Below are positions 35,866 through 44,595 of a stretch of DNA of 64,000 nucleotides, one piece after another (position 1 is the stretch's first letter; every line of letters starts with the position of its first letter). The DNA comes from Firmicutes bacterium UBA4881 (GTDB lineage Bacteria; Bacillota; DTU065), in NCBI GenBank assembly GCA_002399235.1, contig DHDH01000036.1, positions 3,286-67,285 of the forward strand. The letters run 5' to 3'. Both the position numbers and the translations under genes were made by a program. A model generated the notes under the pieces. That model was not told where the DNA came from. It worked only from the letters and a program-made list of their open reading frames with translations, and did not search any database.

Positions 35866-37212
35866 TTGAAAAAGTTTGATCTGAGAAAGTCGCTAAAAAA
35901 GATGCTTCCAGCACAGGTCTTAGCGATAGGTTATTTAGTCGTAATAATAATAGGTACCCTACTATTACATCTACCTATAGCTACTACAAAAGAAGGTAGT
36001 TTACCTTGGATTGATTGTCTTTTTACAGCAACTTCAGCAACAGCGGTTACAGGTTTAATTGTGGAAAATACTAGCGAAGCCTTTACTGTTTTTGGTCAGG
36101 TTGTTATTATGCTTTTAATTCAATTTGGTGGTCTAGGCTTAATGACAATGTCCACATTAGTAGCTTTGATTATTGGCCGCCGTATAGGTATTAGGGAAAG
36201 AGTTGTTATGCAAAAAGAACTTGGCCAATTTACTTTATCAGGTCTTGTAAATGTAGTGCGCCGTATTTTGTTGATAACCTTTATTATCGAAGGTATGGGC
36301 ATGTTAATTCTCTTTTTTCGATGGCAACCATTACTAGGTACCAGCAAAGCTCTTTACTATGGTATGTTTCACTCGGTATCTGCATTTTGTAATGCAGGCT
36401 TTGATCTCTTCGGTAACAGTATGCAGAATTTTAGTCAAGACTTTATAACCTTGTTTGCCATCTCTTCCTTAATAATTTTAGGTGGCTTAGGCTTTGGAGT
36501 AATAACTGATATTGCTCATTTTCGTAAAAATCGTCGGCTTACCTTTCATAGTCAGATGGTAATTAGAGTTACGTTAGCCTTAATACTTATTGGCTGGGTG
36601 TTTATTTTCTTTACCGAATATAGTAATCCCCAGACTCTTGGTTCCTTAAGTTTGGGAGGTAAAGCAATATCTGCTTACTTTTCTAGTGTAACAACTAGAA
36701 CTGCAGGGTTTGAGTGTGTACCTACTGGTCTTTTAAGAATCCCCACACTCTTTTTAACGATTGTTTTAATGTTTATTGGTGCTTCACCTGCCTCAACAGG
36801 TGGTGGTATTAAAACCACTACTTTTGGTGTAGTAGCAGCTACAGCTTTTAATCTTATTAAAGGTAGAAGTGAAACAGAGGTATTAAAAAGACGAGTAGCT
36901 CAGGAAACGATCATTTCAGCAACTAGTATTATATTTTTAGCCATGATGCTCATTTTTGCTGATACTATTATCCTCAATTTTGCTGATCCTGATAAAGGCT
37001 TTTTACCTACATTTTTTGAGGTGGTATCAGCCTTTGGTACAGTGGGACTATCTACCGGTATTACTCCAGAACTTAGCTGGGTCTCTAAGCTCATGTTAAT
37101 TATAACGATGTATGCTGGTAGGGTAGGACCAATGACTGTTGCTACTGCTTTAAGTAGTAAGGTAGCTAGTAAAACATACCGCTATGCAGAAGAAAAGATA
37201 CTTGTAGGTTAG
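35866..37212 (+). CDS. Trk/Ktr-type K+ transporter membrane subunit
   Basis: The 448-aa integral membrane protein has the four pseudo-repeat pore loops of the SKT family: TATSATAVTGL, SAFCNAGFDLFG, SVTTRTAGFE and VSAFGTVGLSTG. These hold the filter glycines of KtrB/TrkH channels. The length is closer to KtrB than to TrkH. TTG 35866 is read from GAGAGGTG about 10 nt upstream. The cytosolic RCK partner (KtrA/TrkA) is not adjacent and must lie elsewhere. Confidence 0.9.
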   Translation: MKKFDLRKSLKKMLPAQVLAIGYLVVIIIGTLLLHLPIATTKEGSLPWIDCLFTATSATAVTGLIVENTSEAFTVFGQVVIMLLIQFGGLGLMTMSTLVALIIGRRIGIRERVVMQKELGQFTLSGLVNVVRRILLITFIIEGMGMLILFFRWQPLLGTSKALYYGMFHSVSAFCNAGFDLFGNSMQNFSQDFITLFAISSLIILGGLGFGVITDIAHFRKNRRLTFHSQMVIRVTLALILIGWVFIFFTEYSNPQTLGSLSLGGKAISAYFSSVTTRTAGFECVPTGLLRIPTLFLTIVLMFIGASPASTGGGIKTTTFGVVAATAFNLIKGRSETEVLKRRVAQETIISATSIIFLAMMLIFADTIILNFADPDKGFLPTFFEVVSAFGTVGLSTGITPELSWVSKLMLIITMYAGRVGPMTVATALSSKVASKTYRYAEEKILVG

Positions 37213-37266
37213 GTCAAATAGTGTTTATATGGCATAAAGTACTCTCATGACAGGGAGGAATACTTT

Positions 37267-37506
37267 GTGCTAATCTTATACTGTGCTTGTTGGTGTCCAA
37301 AATGTTTGTGGGTAGAGGACAACCTAAGAGATATTGGTGTAGCATATAAATTAGTTCGAGTAGAAAGAGAACCCAAAGATCGCAAAGCACTACTGCGGGA
37401 TACCGGTCAAAGAGGAATACCTGCTTTAGTTGATGGGGATAAAGTTTTTTTAGATGAATGGGATATAGTTAGGTATGCCAAGGAAGTTGCCGCGCGGCAA
37501 ATGTAA
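37267..37506 (+). CDS. Glutaredoxin-like small protein
   Basis: The 79-aa protein is a thioredoxin-fold domain with CPKC at the start of the first helix (CACWCPKCLW) and the cis-Pro stretch GIPALVDGD. GGGAGG precedes the GTG at 37267. An extra Cys sits two residues before the CxxC. It could reduce disulfides or handle a metal; partner proteins are unknown. Confidence 0.8.
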   Translation: MLILYCACWCPKCLWVEDNLRDIGVAYKLVRVEREPKDRKALLRDTGQRGIPALVDGDKVFLDEWDIVRYAKEVAARQM

Positions 37507-37507
37507 A

Positions 37508-37538
37508 AACCTGGCAGGGGCAGCTCTGCCAGGTTTTC
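37508..37538 (+). terminator. Rho-independent terminator
   Basis: AACCTGGCAG pairs with CTGCCAGGTT around an 8-nt loop and is followed by TTT. Confidence 0.85.
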
Positions 37539-37612
37539 CAGGCCAAGGTTGCGGTTAGGCCTTTGCAATATATCTTCAACGTTTCGAACTAGATGTAGGC
37601 AAGTGGAATAAG

Positions 37613-37643
37613 AAGGAGGGAAGGCACATACTGTGCCAGTCTT
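37613..37643 (+). promoter_or_regulatory. Hairpin-bridged ribosome binding site of the mreB gene
   Basis: AAGGAGGG (37613-37620) is 23 nt from ATG 37644. GGCACA-TAC-TGTGCC (37623-37637) lies between; taking out this 15-nt hairpin leaves 8 nt. A five-codon mini-frame GTG(37633)...TGA also overlaps the ATG. Confidence 0.5.
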
Positions 37644-38660
37644 ATGAAATTTGGTAGAGACATCGGCATAGATCTGGGTACAGCTAATACGCTGGTCTGC
37701 CGCAAAGGAGAAATAATTCTCAATGAGCCGTCAGTTGTAGCTATTCGTAAGGATACCAAAGAGATCTTAGCAGTTGGTCAAGAAGCGAAAGCTATGATAG
37801 GTAGAACTCCAGGTGACATAATAGCTGTTCAACCCCTACAAGATGGTGTTATTGCTGATTATGAAGTTACAGAAAAGATGTTGGATTATTTTATTAGAAA
37901 ATGTGTAAAAGTTTCTCTTTTTAATTTCAAGCCCCGTTTGGTAGTAGGAATTCCTCGGGGAGCAACCTCAGTAGAACGTAGAGCTGTTGAAGAAGCAGCT
38001 TTTAAAGCAGGAGCTCGCGAGGTTTACTTAGTGGAAGAGCCTATGGCTGCAGCAATAGGCGCAGGTATTCCTGTAGAAGAACCTACAGGCCATATGGTAG
38101 TCGATATTGGTGGCGGTACAACAGAGATCGCTGTAACTTCACTAGGTGGTATTGTAGCTGGACGTTCTATTCGCGTGGCTGGTAATGCGATGGACAAGGC
38201 TATTATTATGTACCTAAGAAGAACCTACAGTATTGTTATTGGTGAGCGAACTGCTGAAGAAATAAAAATTAAGATAGGCTGTGCTTTCCCTGAAAAAGAA
38301 GAAGAAATGGAAGTTAGGGGCAGAAACCTAGTTACAGGCCTACCAGTAAACTTAATTGTCCATACTAGTGAGATTCACGAGGCTATCTCAGAGCCACTTT
38401 CAGAGATTATTCGTGCTGTTCGTTCCACTTTAGAAGAAACTAAGCCAGAAGTTGCCTCAGATATCTACGAAAATGGTGTTATATTAACTGGTGGTGGTGG
38501 CCAAATCAAAAACATAGATAAACTGCTAAAACATGAGACCAACCTGCCAGTGTTTATTGCTGAAGATCCACTTTTCTCAGTTGCTAAAGGTACTGCACTA
38601 GTACTTGAACACCGTGAGATACTGAGAAACATTAAATCACGCAAGTCTACACGCCGTTAG
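37644..38660 (+). CDS. mreB: MreB/Mbl cell-shape actin homologue
   Basis: The 338-aa protein starts MKFGRDIGIDLGTANTL and carries the actin-fold phosphate-1 motif there, the phosphate-2 motif VDIGGGTTEIAV and the adenosine motif GVILTGGGGQIK. It forms membrane-bound filaments that guide side-wall synthesis. Mbl-type paralogues are similar and cannot be separated by sequence alone; no mreC or mreD follows, which fits a stand-alone Mbl/MreB copy. A terminator follows directly and tex begins 47 nt later. Confidence 0.93.
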   Translation: MKFGRDIGIDLGTANTLVCRKGEIILNEPSVVAIRKDTKEILAVGQEAKAMIGRTPGDIIAVQPLQDGVIADYEVTEKMLDYFIRKCVKVSLFNFKPRLVVGIPRGATSVERRAVEEAAFKAGAREVYLVEEPMAAAIGAGIPVEEPTGHMVVDIGGGTTEIAVTSLGGIVAGRSIRVAGNAMDKAIIMYLRRTYSIVIGERTAEEIKIKIGCAFPEKEEEMEVRGRNLVTGLPVNLIVHTSEIHEAISEPLSEIIRAVRSTLEETKPEVASDIYENGVILTGGGGQIKNIDKLLKHETNLPVFIAEDPLFSVAKGTALVLEHREILRNIKSRKSTRR

Positions 38661-38682
38661 GGAGCCTCTTGGGCTCCTTTTT
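38661..38682 (+). terminator. Rho-independent terminator
   Basis: GGAGCC pairs with GGCTCC around TCTTG, followed by TTTTT. It begins directly after the mreB stop. Confidence 0.8.
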
Positions 38683-38706
38683 CCCCTGAAAAGGAGTGAG
38701 TTATTT

Positions 38707-40839
38707 ATGGATATTTTACGGATGGTAGCTGAAGAATTGGGTATTCGCCAAGAACAGGTTGAAGCTACAGTTAGTTTACTCGACGAAGGTGCGACTATCC
38801 CTTTTATAGCCCGTTATCGTAAGGAAAAAACAGGATCTCTAGACGAAACTGTAATTAGAAATATCTCAGAAAGAGTTACCTATCTTCGTTCTCTAGAAGC
38901 AAGAAAAGAAGAAGTTATCCGTCTAATTGGCGAAAAACTTACACCAGAGATTGAATTAGCTATCAAACAAGCTACTACTTTACAAGCTGTGGAAGATATT
39001 TATCTCCCCTATAGACCTAAACGCCGAACACGAGCAACCATTGCTAAAGAAAAAGGGCTAGAACCTCTAGCTCTCTCGATCATCGAACAAAAAGAAGACC
39101 CGGCTTTATTAGCTAATAACTTTATTACCGAAGAAGTACCAACTACTGACGAGGCTCTAAGTGGAGCTCGCGATATTGTCGCAGAGATGGTCTCTGAAGA
39201 TTTTAAAACCAGGGAATGGATGCGTCGTATTACGAGAAGAAGCAGTAATCTTGAAGTTAGCGTAGTTGCTGATAAAGAAAATGAGGAAGCTGCCAAAACC
39301 TATCAGAACTATTTCCAGTTTAAATCACCATTAAAAAATGTCGCTCCACACCAGATCTTAGCTATTAATCGGGGCGAAAAAGAAGGCTTTCTTACTGTTA
39401 AGATCACAGTTGATGTCGATAATATTCTACAATCATTAAAAGCACTTTGGCTCAAAAAAGGAGCAGCCTTTACTACTGAGTTAGAAACAGCCTTAGCAGA
39501 TAGTTACTCTAGACTACTAGCGCCAGCTATTGAAAGAGATCTGCGTAGAGAGATGACTGAAGGCGGGGATAAACAGGCTATTAGCGTTTTCCAAGAGAAT
39601 CTTCGTAATCTACTGTTACAAGCGCCTGTAAGAGAACGTGTAGTAATTGGCTTAGACCCAGGTTATAGAACTGGAACTAAAGTTGCGGTAGTTAATACAT
39701 CAGGGGATCTTTTAGCTACAGATGTAATATATCCCCATGTACCACAAAATCGCTTTGAAGAAGCCAAGACAACCTTGAAAAGACTAATTACTAAACATAA
39801 GGTTGATCTAATTGCTATAGGCAATGGCACTGCCTCAAGAGAAACTGAAGCTTTAGCAGCAGAGATTGCCAAAGAAACAGATGTAGCCTTTGTCATAGTA
39901 AGTGAAGCTGGCGCTTCAGTGTACTCGGCATCAACAATTGCTAAAGAGGAATTTCCTGATTTAGATGTTTCGATCAGGGGCGCAATTTCTATTGCCAGAA
40001 GAATTCAAGATCCCTTAGCAGAACTAGTTAAAATTGATCCAAAGAGCATTGGTGTTGGTCAATATCAACATGATGTAAACCAGAAAGAACTTTCAAGTGC
40101 TTTGGATTATGTAGTAGAAAGTGCAGTTAACCATGTTGGTGTAGAATTAAATACTGCTTCGTGGACACTCTTACAGTATGTTAGTGGTATTAATAAAACT
40201 TTAGCCCAAAGGATTATCTCTTTCCGCCAAGAAAACGGTAAGTTTTCTTCCCGAAAAGAACTTTTAAAGATTAAGGGGATTGGTGCTAAAACCTACGAAC
40301 AATCTGCTGGTTTCTTGCGCATAGCTAGTGGCCAAAATGTACTAGATAATACAGCAGTTCACCCAGAGTCATATCCACTAGCAGAAAAGATAGTTTCTCA
40401 TCTAGGTTTTAAGCTAAGTCAAGTTGGTACTCCTGAGTTACAAAGTAAACTTGGCGAAGTTAAAGCTGAAGAGTTAGCTCAAACCTTTGATGCTGGTTTG
40501 CCAACTGTCACAGATATTTTAAGTTCATTAAGCAAACCTGGTCGAGATCCGAGAGAGGATCTACCTGGACCAGTGTTTAGACAAGACGTCTTAAAATTTG
40601 AAGACCTAAAAACAGGCCAAGTGTTAACAGGTACTGTCCGCAATGTGGTTGATTTCGGTGCTTTTGTGGATATTGGTGTGAAACGCGATGGCTTGATTCA
40701 CGTTTCTCAGTTACCTCAAGGAACTAAACTACATCCTATGAGACAGATTGCTGTAGGTGAGGTAGTTGAAGTAGAAGTTATTGAGATCGATAAAGATAGA
40801 CAAAGAATTGGTCTCAAACTACTGAGAAAGCTACAATAA
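38707..40839 (+). CDS. tex: Tex-family RNA-binding transcription accessory protein
   Basis: The 710-aa protein shows the full Tex layout: N-terminal helical HtH domains (about 1-200), a YqgF-like RNase H fold (VVIGLDPGYRTGTKVAVV, about 318-440), helix-hairpin-helix pairs (FSSRKELLKIKGIGAKTYEQ, about 510-560) and a C-terminal S1 domain (TGTVRNVVDFGAFVDIGV, about 640-710). AAAGGAG lies at good spacing before ATG 38707. Tex binds nucleic acid and affects transcription and virulence gene expression; its exact role is still debated. Confidence 0.95.
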   Translation: MDILRMVAEELGIRQEQVEATVSLLDEGATIPFIARYRKEKTGSLDETVIRNISERVTYLRSLEARKEEVIRLIGEKLTPEIELAIKQATTLQAVEDIYLPYRPKRRTRATIAKEKGLEPLALSIIEQKEDPALLANNFITEEVPTTDEALSGARDIVAEMVSEDFKTREWMRRITRRSSNLEVSVVADKENEEAAKTYQNYFQFKSPLKNVAPHQILAINRGEKEGFLTVKITVDVDNILQSLKALWLKKGAAFTTELETALADSYSRLLAPAIERDLRREMTEGGDKQAISVFQENLRNLLLQAPVRERVVIGLDPGYRTGTKVAVVNTSGDLLATDVIYPHVPQNRFEEAKTTLKRLITKHKVDLIAIGNGTASRETEALAAEIAKETDVAFVIVSEAGASVYSASTIAKEEFPDLDVSIRGAISIARRIQDPLAELVKIDPKSIGVGQYQHDVNQKELSSALDYVVESAVNHVGVELNTASWTLLQYVSGINKTLAQRIISFRQENGKFSSRKELLKIKGIGAKTYEQSAGFLRIASGQNVLDNTAVHPESYPLAEKIVSHLGFKLSQVGTPELQSKLGEVKAEELAQTFDAGLPTVTDILSSLSKPGRDPREDLPGPVFRQDVLKFEDLKTGQVLTGTVRNVVDFGAFVDIGVKRDGLIHVSQLPQGTKLHPMRQIAVGEVVEVEVIEIDKDRQRIGLKLLRKLQ

Positions 40840-40917
40840 CAACTAGCATTAAGTGGAAAAAACAACTTAATTAGTTGCAGTTCAAGCTAGAGTTAGATAA
40901 AATGTATACAAAAGATG

Positions 40918-40940
40918 AAGCGGCGTAACTCGCCGCTTTT
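40918..40940 (+). terminator. Rho-independent terminator
   Basis: AAGCGGCG pairs with CGCCGCTT around TAACT and is followed by TT. GTATACAAAAG / CTTTTATAC sequences lengthen the stem partly. Confidence 0.8.
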
Positions 40941-40975
40941 ATACATAGTAAATGAGTTTATTGGAGGAGAAAGTT

Positions 40976-41809
40976 ATGGAAAGTCAGCAAAAAGAGCGTA
41001 ATAAAGCGGCACTCTTACTTTACCTTATACTTGTAATCCCTTTTATGATAGTTACAGCTAATACCATCAGTAAAATAGAAGTTTTTGATATATATTGGGT
41101 TAAGATGTTACTACAAGCTTTGATATTGACCTTTATTATTAAAGCTTGGTTGGGAATTGTATTAAATCACTGGGATTTCCAGCATTATTTAGAGTTCGAA
41201 CCAAAGTTTTGGCAAAATCTTGGTATAGGTATACTCTATGGTCTGACCTCCGCTATGGTTGTCGTATTAACTGAAATAATAACAGGAGGCAGTACGAGAG
41301 CTTTTAATCAAGAACTATTAGGAATTGGTTTATTTAAAGTATTGGGCTTAGCTATAATCTTTTTTCTAGCTGAAGCTTTCATCGAAGAAATGGTTACGAG
41401 AGGCTTTGTCCTAGAACAGATTGTTGAGCTCGGTAATACACCACTAGCTTTACTTGCTTCGTCTAGTGTGTTTGTTTTAGTTCAATTCCTTTGGGATAAT
41501 CCTGGAGTATCCTTAATTGGTTGGGTAAACTTTTTTGTGTTAGCTTTCTTCCTGGGTTTATTGTATCTAACAACATTCAAAAAATGGCTCTGTATTGGCT
41601 TTCATGCAGCATGGAATCTAGTTTTTACTTGCTTCTTTCCTGTAGGACATCACCATGGTGGACATTTTGCTAGTTATGCTCACATGGAAAATTGGTTAAC
41701 AACAGTGGTTTTGGTGTTCTTATTAGGATTAACAGCATTAGTGTTTAAATCTCATTACCAAGTTTACAAAGAAAAACTGGCCAAGAGCCAACACACTGCT
41801 AACCACTAA
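40976..41809 (+). CDS. CPBP family intramembrane protease
   Basis: The start is ATG 40976 with GGAGGAG upstream; an in-frame ATG at 40952 has no site. The 277-aa protein has about seven membrane helices. The CPBP/Rce1 motifs are visible: EE-x3-R as AFIEEMVTRGF, a second block FLGLLYL, and FHAAWNLVF with the third His. Members act as membrane proteases or bacteriocin-immunity factors. The metal-ligating Glu and His are kept, so it should be active. Substrate unknown. Confidence 0.85.
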   Translation: MESQQKERNKAALLLYLILVIPFMIVTANTISKIEVFDIYWVKMLLQALILTFIIKAWLGIVLNHWDFQHYLEFEPKFWQNLGIGILYGLTSAMVVVLTEIITGGSTRAFNQELLGIGLFKVLGLAIIFFLAEAFIEEMVTRGFVLEQIVELGNTPLALLASSSVFVLVQFLWDNPGVSLIGWVNFFVLAFFLGLLYLTTFKKWLCIGFHAAWNLVFTCFFPVGHHHGGHFASYAHMENWLTTVVLVFLLGLTALVFKSHYQVYKEKLAKSQHTANH

Positions 41810-41835
41810 ACAAAATAAAGTTATAAGTTTCTTAT

Positions 41836-41865
41836 CCTCATAAGTAGCATATGCTACTTATGAGG
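41836..41865 (+). promoter_or_regulatory. 30-bp perfect palindrome that includes the ribosome binding site
   Basis: CCTCATAAGTAGCAT is followed directly by its exact reverse complement ending GAGG, the ribosome binding site of the gene at 41873. As RNA the CCTC end would mask the GAGG. As DNA it could be an operator. Confidence 0.6.
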
Positions 41866-41872
41866 TGAGTAA

Positions 41873-42823
41873 ATGGATAGATTCTTTTGGGGAAGCAACA
41901 CTGGAAGAGGCTTCGTTTCTTATGCTGAAGAGTTTTACCCAGAGGCTAAACGTCGCATTTTAATTAAGGGAGGGCCTGGTACTGGTAAATCCTCTTTTCT
42001 CAAAAAGGTCGCAGAAGCTACTAAAGAACCTGTGCTTTTTCATTGTGCTTCTTCACCCAATTCCTTGGATGCAGTAGCAGACTTTTTACTAGGTTATTTT
42101 ATTACCGACGCTACAGCCCCTCATGTCCTAGAGCCAGTGCTACCAGGAGCTAGAGACGAAATACTTGATTTTGGCAAGTTCTGGCAAAAAGACAAACTCA
42201 GGGAACGCATAATAAGCATAGTTAAATGCCAACGAAAGACCACAGATTATTTCACTCAAGCTTATGCTTCTTTAGCTAAAGCCTTAAAGATAAGAGAGAG
42301 ATTAGAAAAAGAATATCCAGTTCAGGATCTCGTACAATTTAAAAAGATTTGGCACGAGCTGTATAACCGTATCATCCCTAACAACCCTAATCTAGGTCGG
42401 GGGGAAAAAAGATTTATTTCGGCTTATACACCACAAGGCCTAAAATGTATGCCTTTAATAGCTAAAGAAACCTTGTATGTGGGTGCATCTCCCTCTTATG
42501 TAGAGACTTTACTTTATCCTTTAGCAGCTCTTTTCCTCGGTTCGGGAGAGGATGTATTATATTTAATGGATCCGTTAGATGGTCATAAATTAGAAGGCCT
42601 TTATATCCAGAGTAAACAGATCTATATCGAAGCTAAATGGACCTACAGAGAAAGCGAGTTAGCTTCTTTAGTTCAACAAGCAACAGAAGAAGGCATAAAA
42701 GCCTTAAGTAACGCTTTTCAAGCTCATGAGGAGTTAGAAAAAATATATATTGAAGCAATGGACTTTCCTGCGCTTGGTGAGTATTTAGGAGGAGTCTTAG
42801 CAGATATAGTAGGAGCAGATTAA
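41873..42823 (+). CDS. P-loop ATPase, PRK06851-type, function unknown
   Basis: The 316-aa protein starts MDRFFWGSNTGRGFVSY and has a Walker A motif ILIKGGPGTGKSSFLKKV (about residues 24-41). This resembles the PRK06851-type proteins of Firmicutes, which have no assigned function. About 40-60 residues of a charged helical stretch follow in the middle. GAGGTGAG before ATG 41873 lies inside a perfect palindrome. No partner gene is adjacent. Confidence 0.7.
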   Translation: MDRFFWGSNTGRGFVSYAEEFYPEAKRRILIKGGPGTGKSSFLKKVAEATKEPVLFHCASSPNSLDAVADFLLGYFITDATAPHVLEPVLPGARDEILDFGKFWQKDKLRERIISIVKCQRKTTDYFTQAYASLAKALKIRERLEKEYPVQDLVQFKKIWHELYNRIIPNNPNLGRGEKRFISAYTPQGLKCMPLIAKETLYVGASPSYVETLLYPLAALFLGSGEDVLYLMDPLDGHKLEGLYIQSKQIYIEAKWTYRESELASLVQQATEEGIKALSNAFQAHEELEKIYIEAMDFPALGEYLGGVLADIVGAD

Positions 42824-42836
42824 AATCTGCTCCTTT
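42811..42836 (+). terminator. Terminator overlapping the stop codon
   Basis: AGGAGCAGAT pairs perfectly with ATCTGCTCCT around TAAA; the TAA in the loop is the stop of the upstream gene. Only TT follows, so it is modest. Confidence 0.6.
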
Positions 42837-42899
42837 AAGTTGGCCAATTTAGGAGGTAAAAAGGGGTTCTAGACTTGAGGTTTGTCGAAGATTTCTTTA

Positions 42900-42930
42900 T
42901 TCACACTTTTTAAGTACTATAGGGTATAAT
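42900..42930 (+). promoter_or_regulatory. Possible promoter of the Shango-like operon
   Basis: A perfect TATAAT at 42925-42930 has TTCACA 19 bp upstream. The leader would be about 85 nt before ATG 43024. Confidence 0.35.
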
Positions 42931-42967
42931 GAATTTTAACAGGGTTATTACAAGGATTTTTTATTCA

Positions 42968-42997
42968 AAACACACCGGGTTTAGAAAGCTAAAATCA
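42968..42997 (+). repeat. Left imperfect direct repeat
   Basis: AAACACACCGG followed after a short gap by AAAGCTAAAATCA. A matching 31-nt copy lies at 50417-50447. Confidence 0.35.
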
Positions 42998-43023
42998 TAT
43001 GATCTTTGAGATGAGTGGTGTAG

Positions 43024-44595
43024 ATGGCTAAGATGGATATCAATAATCTAATACAGGAAATTTTGGCTAAGGTAAATGTATCGGCTATCAAAAATGCTGA
43101 AGAAAATACTAACTCAAACTATAAACCAGAACCCATTCTTAAAACTGCTAATAAAATTAAAGTAAGTACCTCTCGGAAAATAAAAGAAATGCGTGATATT
43201 GAGAAAAAGGTCAATGAGTCTTATTCCAATGGTACCGAAGGCAAGTTATTCTATGAACAAGCAAAGTTTATGGAAGATTACGAGGATGACTACCAATTTA
43301 CAGGTGTCTGTGATCGCTATTATCCTACATACCGTGCTTTAAGCGATACCCAACTTAGAGGTTATTTTTCCTGGCGAACAAAGGTTAGAAAAGGTGTTTG
43401 CGAGAAAACAGAGATTGCCTTTGCCTTTTTGTATATTTACGAACTTCTAAATAACATTGGTGTTAAATCTCCCAAAGAGGGCTTTGATAAACTTATCTCT
43501 TTTTGGAACCAATATAGAGAACTCGATTATACAATTGACCGTTACTTCGGTATCTGGCTTAAAGATTATATTATTTATTACGATCTAGATCCTGCTTTAC
43601 TATTGGTTGTTAATAAAGAAGAACCAAGTTTTTTACTCGAGAAGTTGTACAATTACACTGATTATTCTCCTAAGGAAATCTGTCTAGTCCTTAATTACTT
43701 TTCTAACTACAATCTACTTAAATCGGCATTTTACAAAAAGTATGGTAATGATGTTGAAGCTGTAGTTTATAAGGTCTATAGTGAGCTAACGGGGTATTAT
43801 AAGAAAAATAGAAAGCGACCTTTATTTAATAGGTTTTTCGGTATTGCAAATACTAGCTCATATTATATGTTTAGTTGGGCTGTCTTTTATAAAAAAGACA
43901 AAACAGATAGGATTAAGGTAATTAATACCTGTGAAAGCTATTCAATTAGCTTTGGTTATTGGCAATGTACCTACTACCCTAAAACAGGGAAGAAAAACAA
44001 AGTCATAGGAGAACTACTTAAAACGATCGATGCTACTATGCGTGATGTATATAACTTTAAACATCCTTTAACCTTAGGGAAAACCACAAAACTTAATACA
44101 GACTTAATTAAAAAAGTAGTTAACAGTTATTACCTTGAAAATAAGCCAATGCTAGATTTCGCAAAAAAAGACAAGAAGAAAGCTAATGAGGAAGATTCCA
44201 CACGGGTACCTATAACGATCGATACCTCTAAATTTAACGAAATCAGACTCGCTGCTGAGATAATTCAAGACAAGCTCCTTATAGAAAAAGATGAACTGGA
44301 ACCAACTTTAGAATTAGTAAGTGAGGTTAAAAAAGAGGTACAACAACAACCAGAGAGGGACAATAAATTTTTAGATAGTATAGAAACAGCAATTGTTTTT
44401 GCAATATTAGAAAGCGATCTCCTGAAACTAAACAACCTTCTAAGAACAAATGGGCTGATGCTTTCAGTAGTGATCGATAGTATCAATGAAAAATTGTTTA
44501 ATACTATCGGCGATATGGTGATTGAACTTGATGGCGATGTTCCTATTATTATTGAAGATTACTTAGATCAACTGAAAGGACTATTAAATCTATGA
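43024..44595 (+). CDS. TerB-N domain protein of a Shango-like defence operon
   Basis: The 523-aa protein has a variable N-terminus and a TerB-N domain (about 60-270) recognised from LRGYFSWRTKVRKG and later blocks of the family. Residues about 390-523 are charged, with a helical TerB-C-like end. Its gene overlaps the next by 4 nt. The trio TerB-type protein, P-loop ATPase, DEAD-box helicase in this order is the gene content of the Shango anti-phage system, which I assign on domain content. TerB proteins are also used in tellurite and other stress systems. The host weak ribosome site gives modest expression. Confidence 0.8.
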   Translation: MAKMDINNLIQEILAKVNVSAIKNAEENTNSNYKPEPILKTANKIKVSTSRKIKEMRDIEKKVNESYSNGTEGKLFYEQAKFMEDYEDDYQFTGVCDRYYPTYRALSDTQLRGYFSWRTKVRKGVCEKTEIAFAFLYIYELLNNIGVKSPKEGFDKLISFWNQYRELDYTIDRYFGIWLKDYIIYYDLDPALLLVVNKEEPSFLLEKLYNYTDYSPKEICLVLNYFSNYNLLKSAFYKKYGNDVEAVVYKVYSELTGYYKKNRKRPLFNRFFGIANTSSYYMFSWAVFYKKDKTDRIKVINTCESYSISFGYWQCTYYPKTGKKNKVIGELLKTIDATMRDVYNFKHPLTLGKTTKLNTDLIKKVVNSYYLENKPMLDFAKKDKKKANEEDSTRVPITIDTSKFNEIRLAAEIIQDKLLIEKDELEPTLELVSEVKKEVQQQPERDNKFLDSIETAIVFAILESDLLKLNNLLRTNGLMLSVVIDSINEKLFNTIGDMVIELDGDVPIIIEDYLDQLKGLLNL

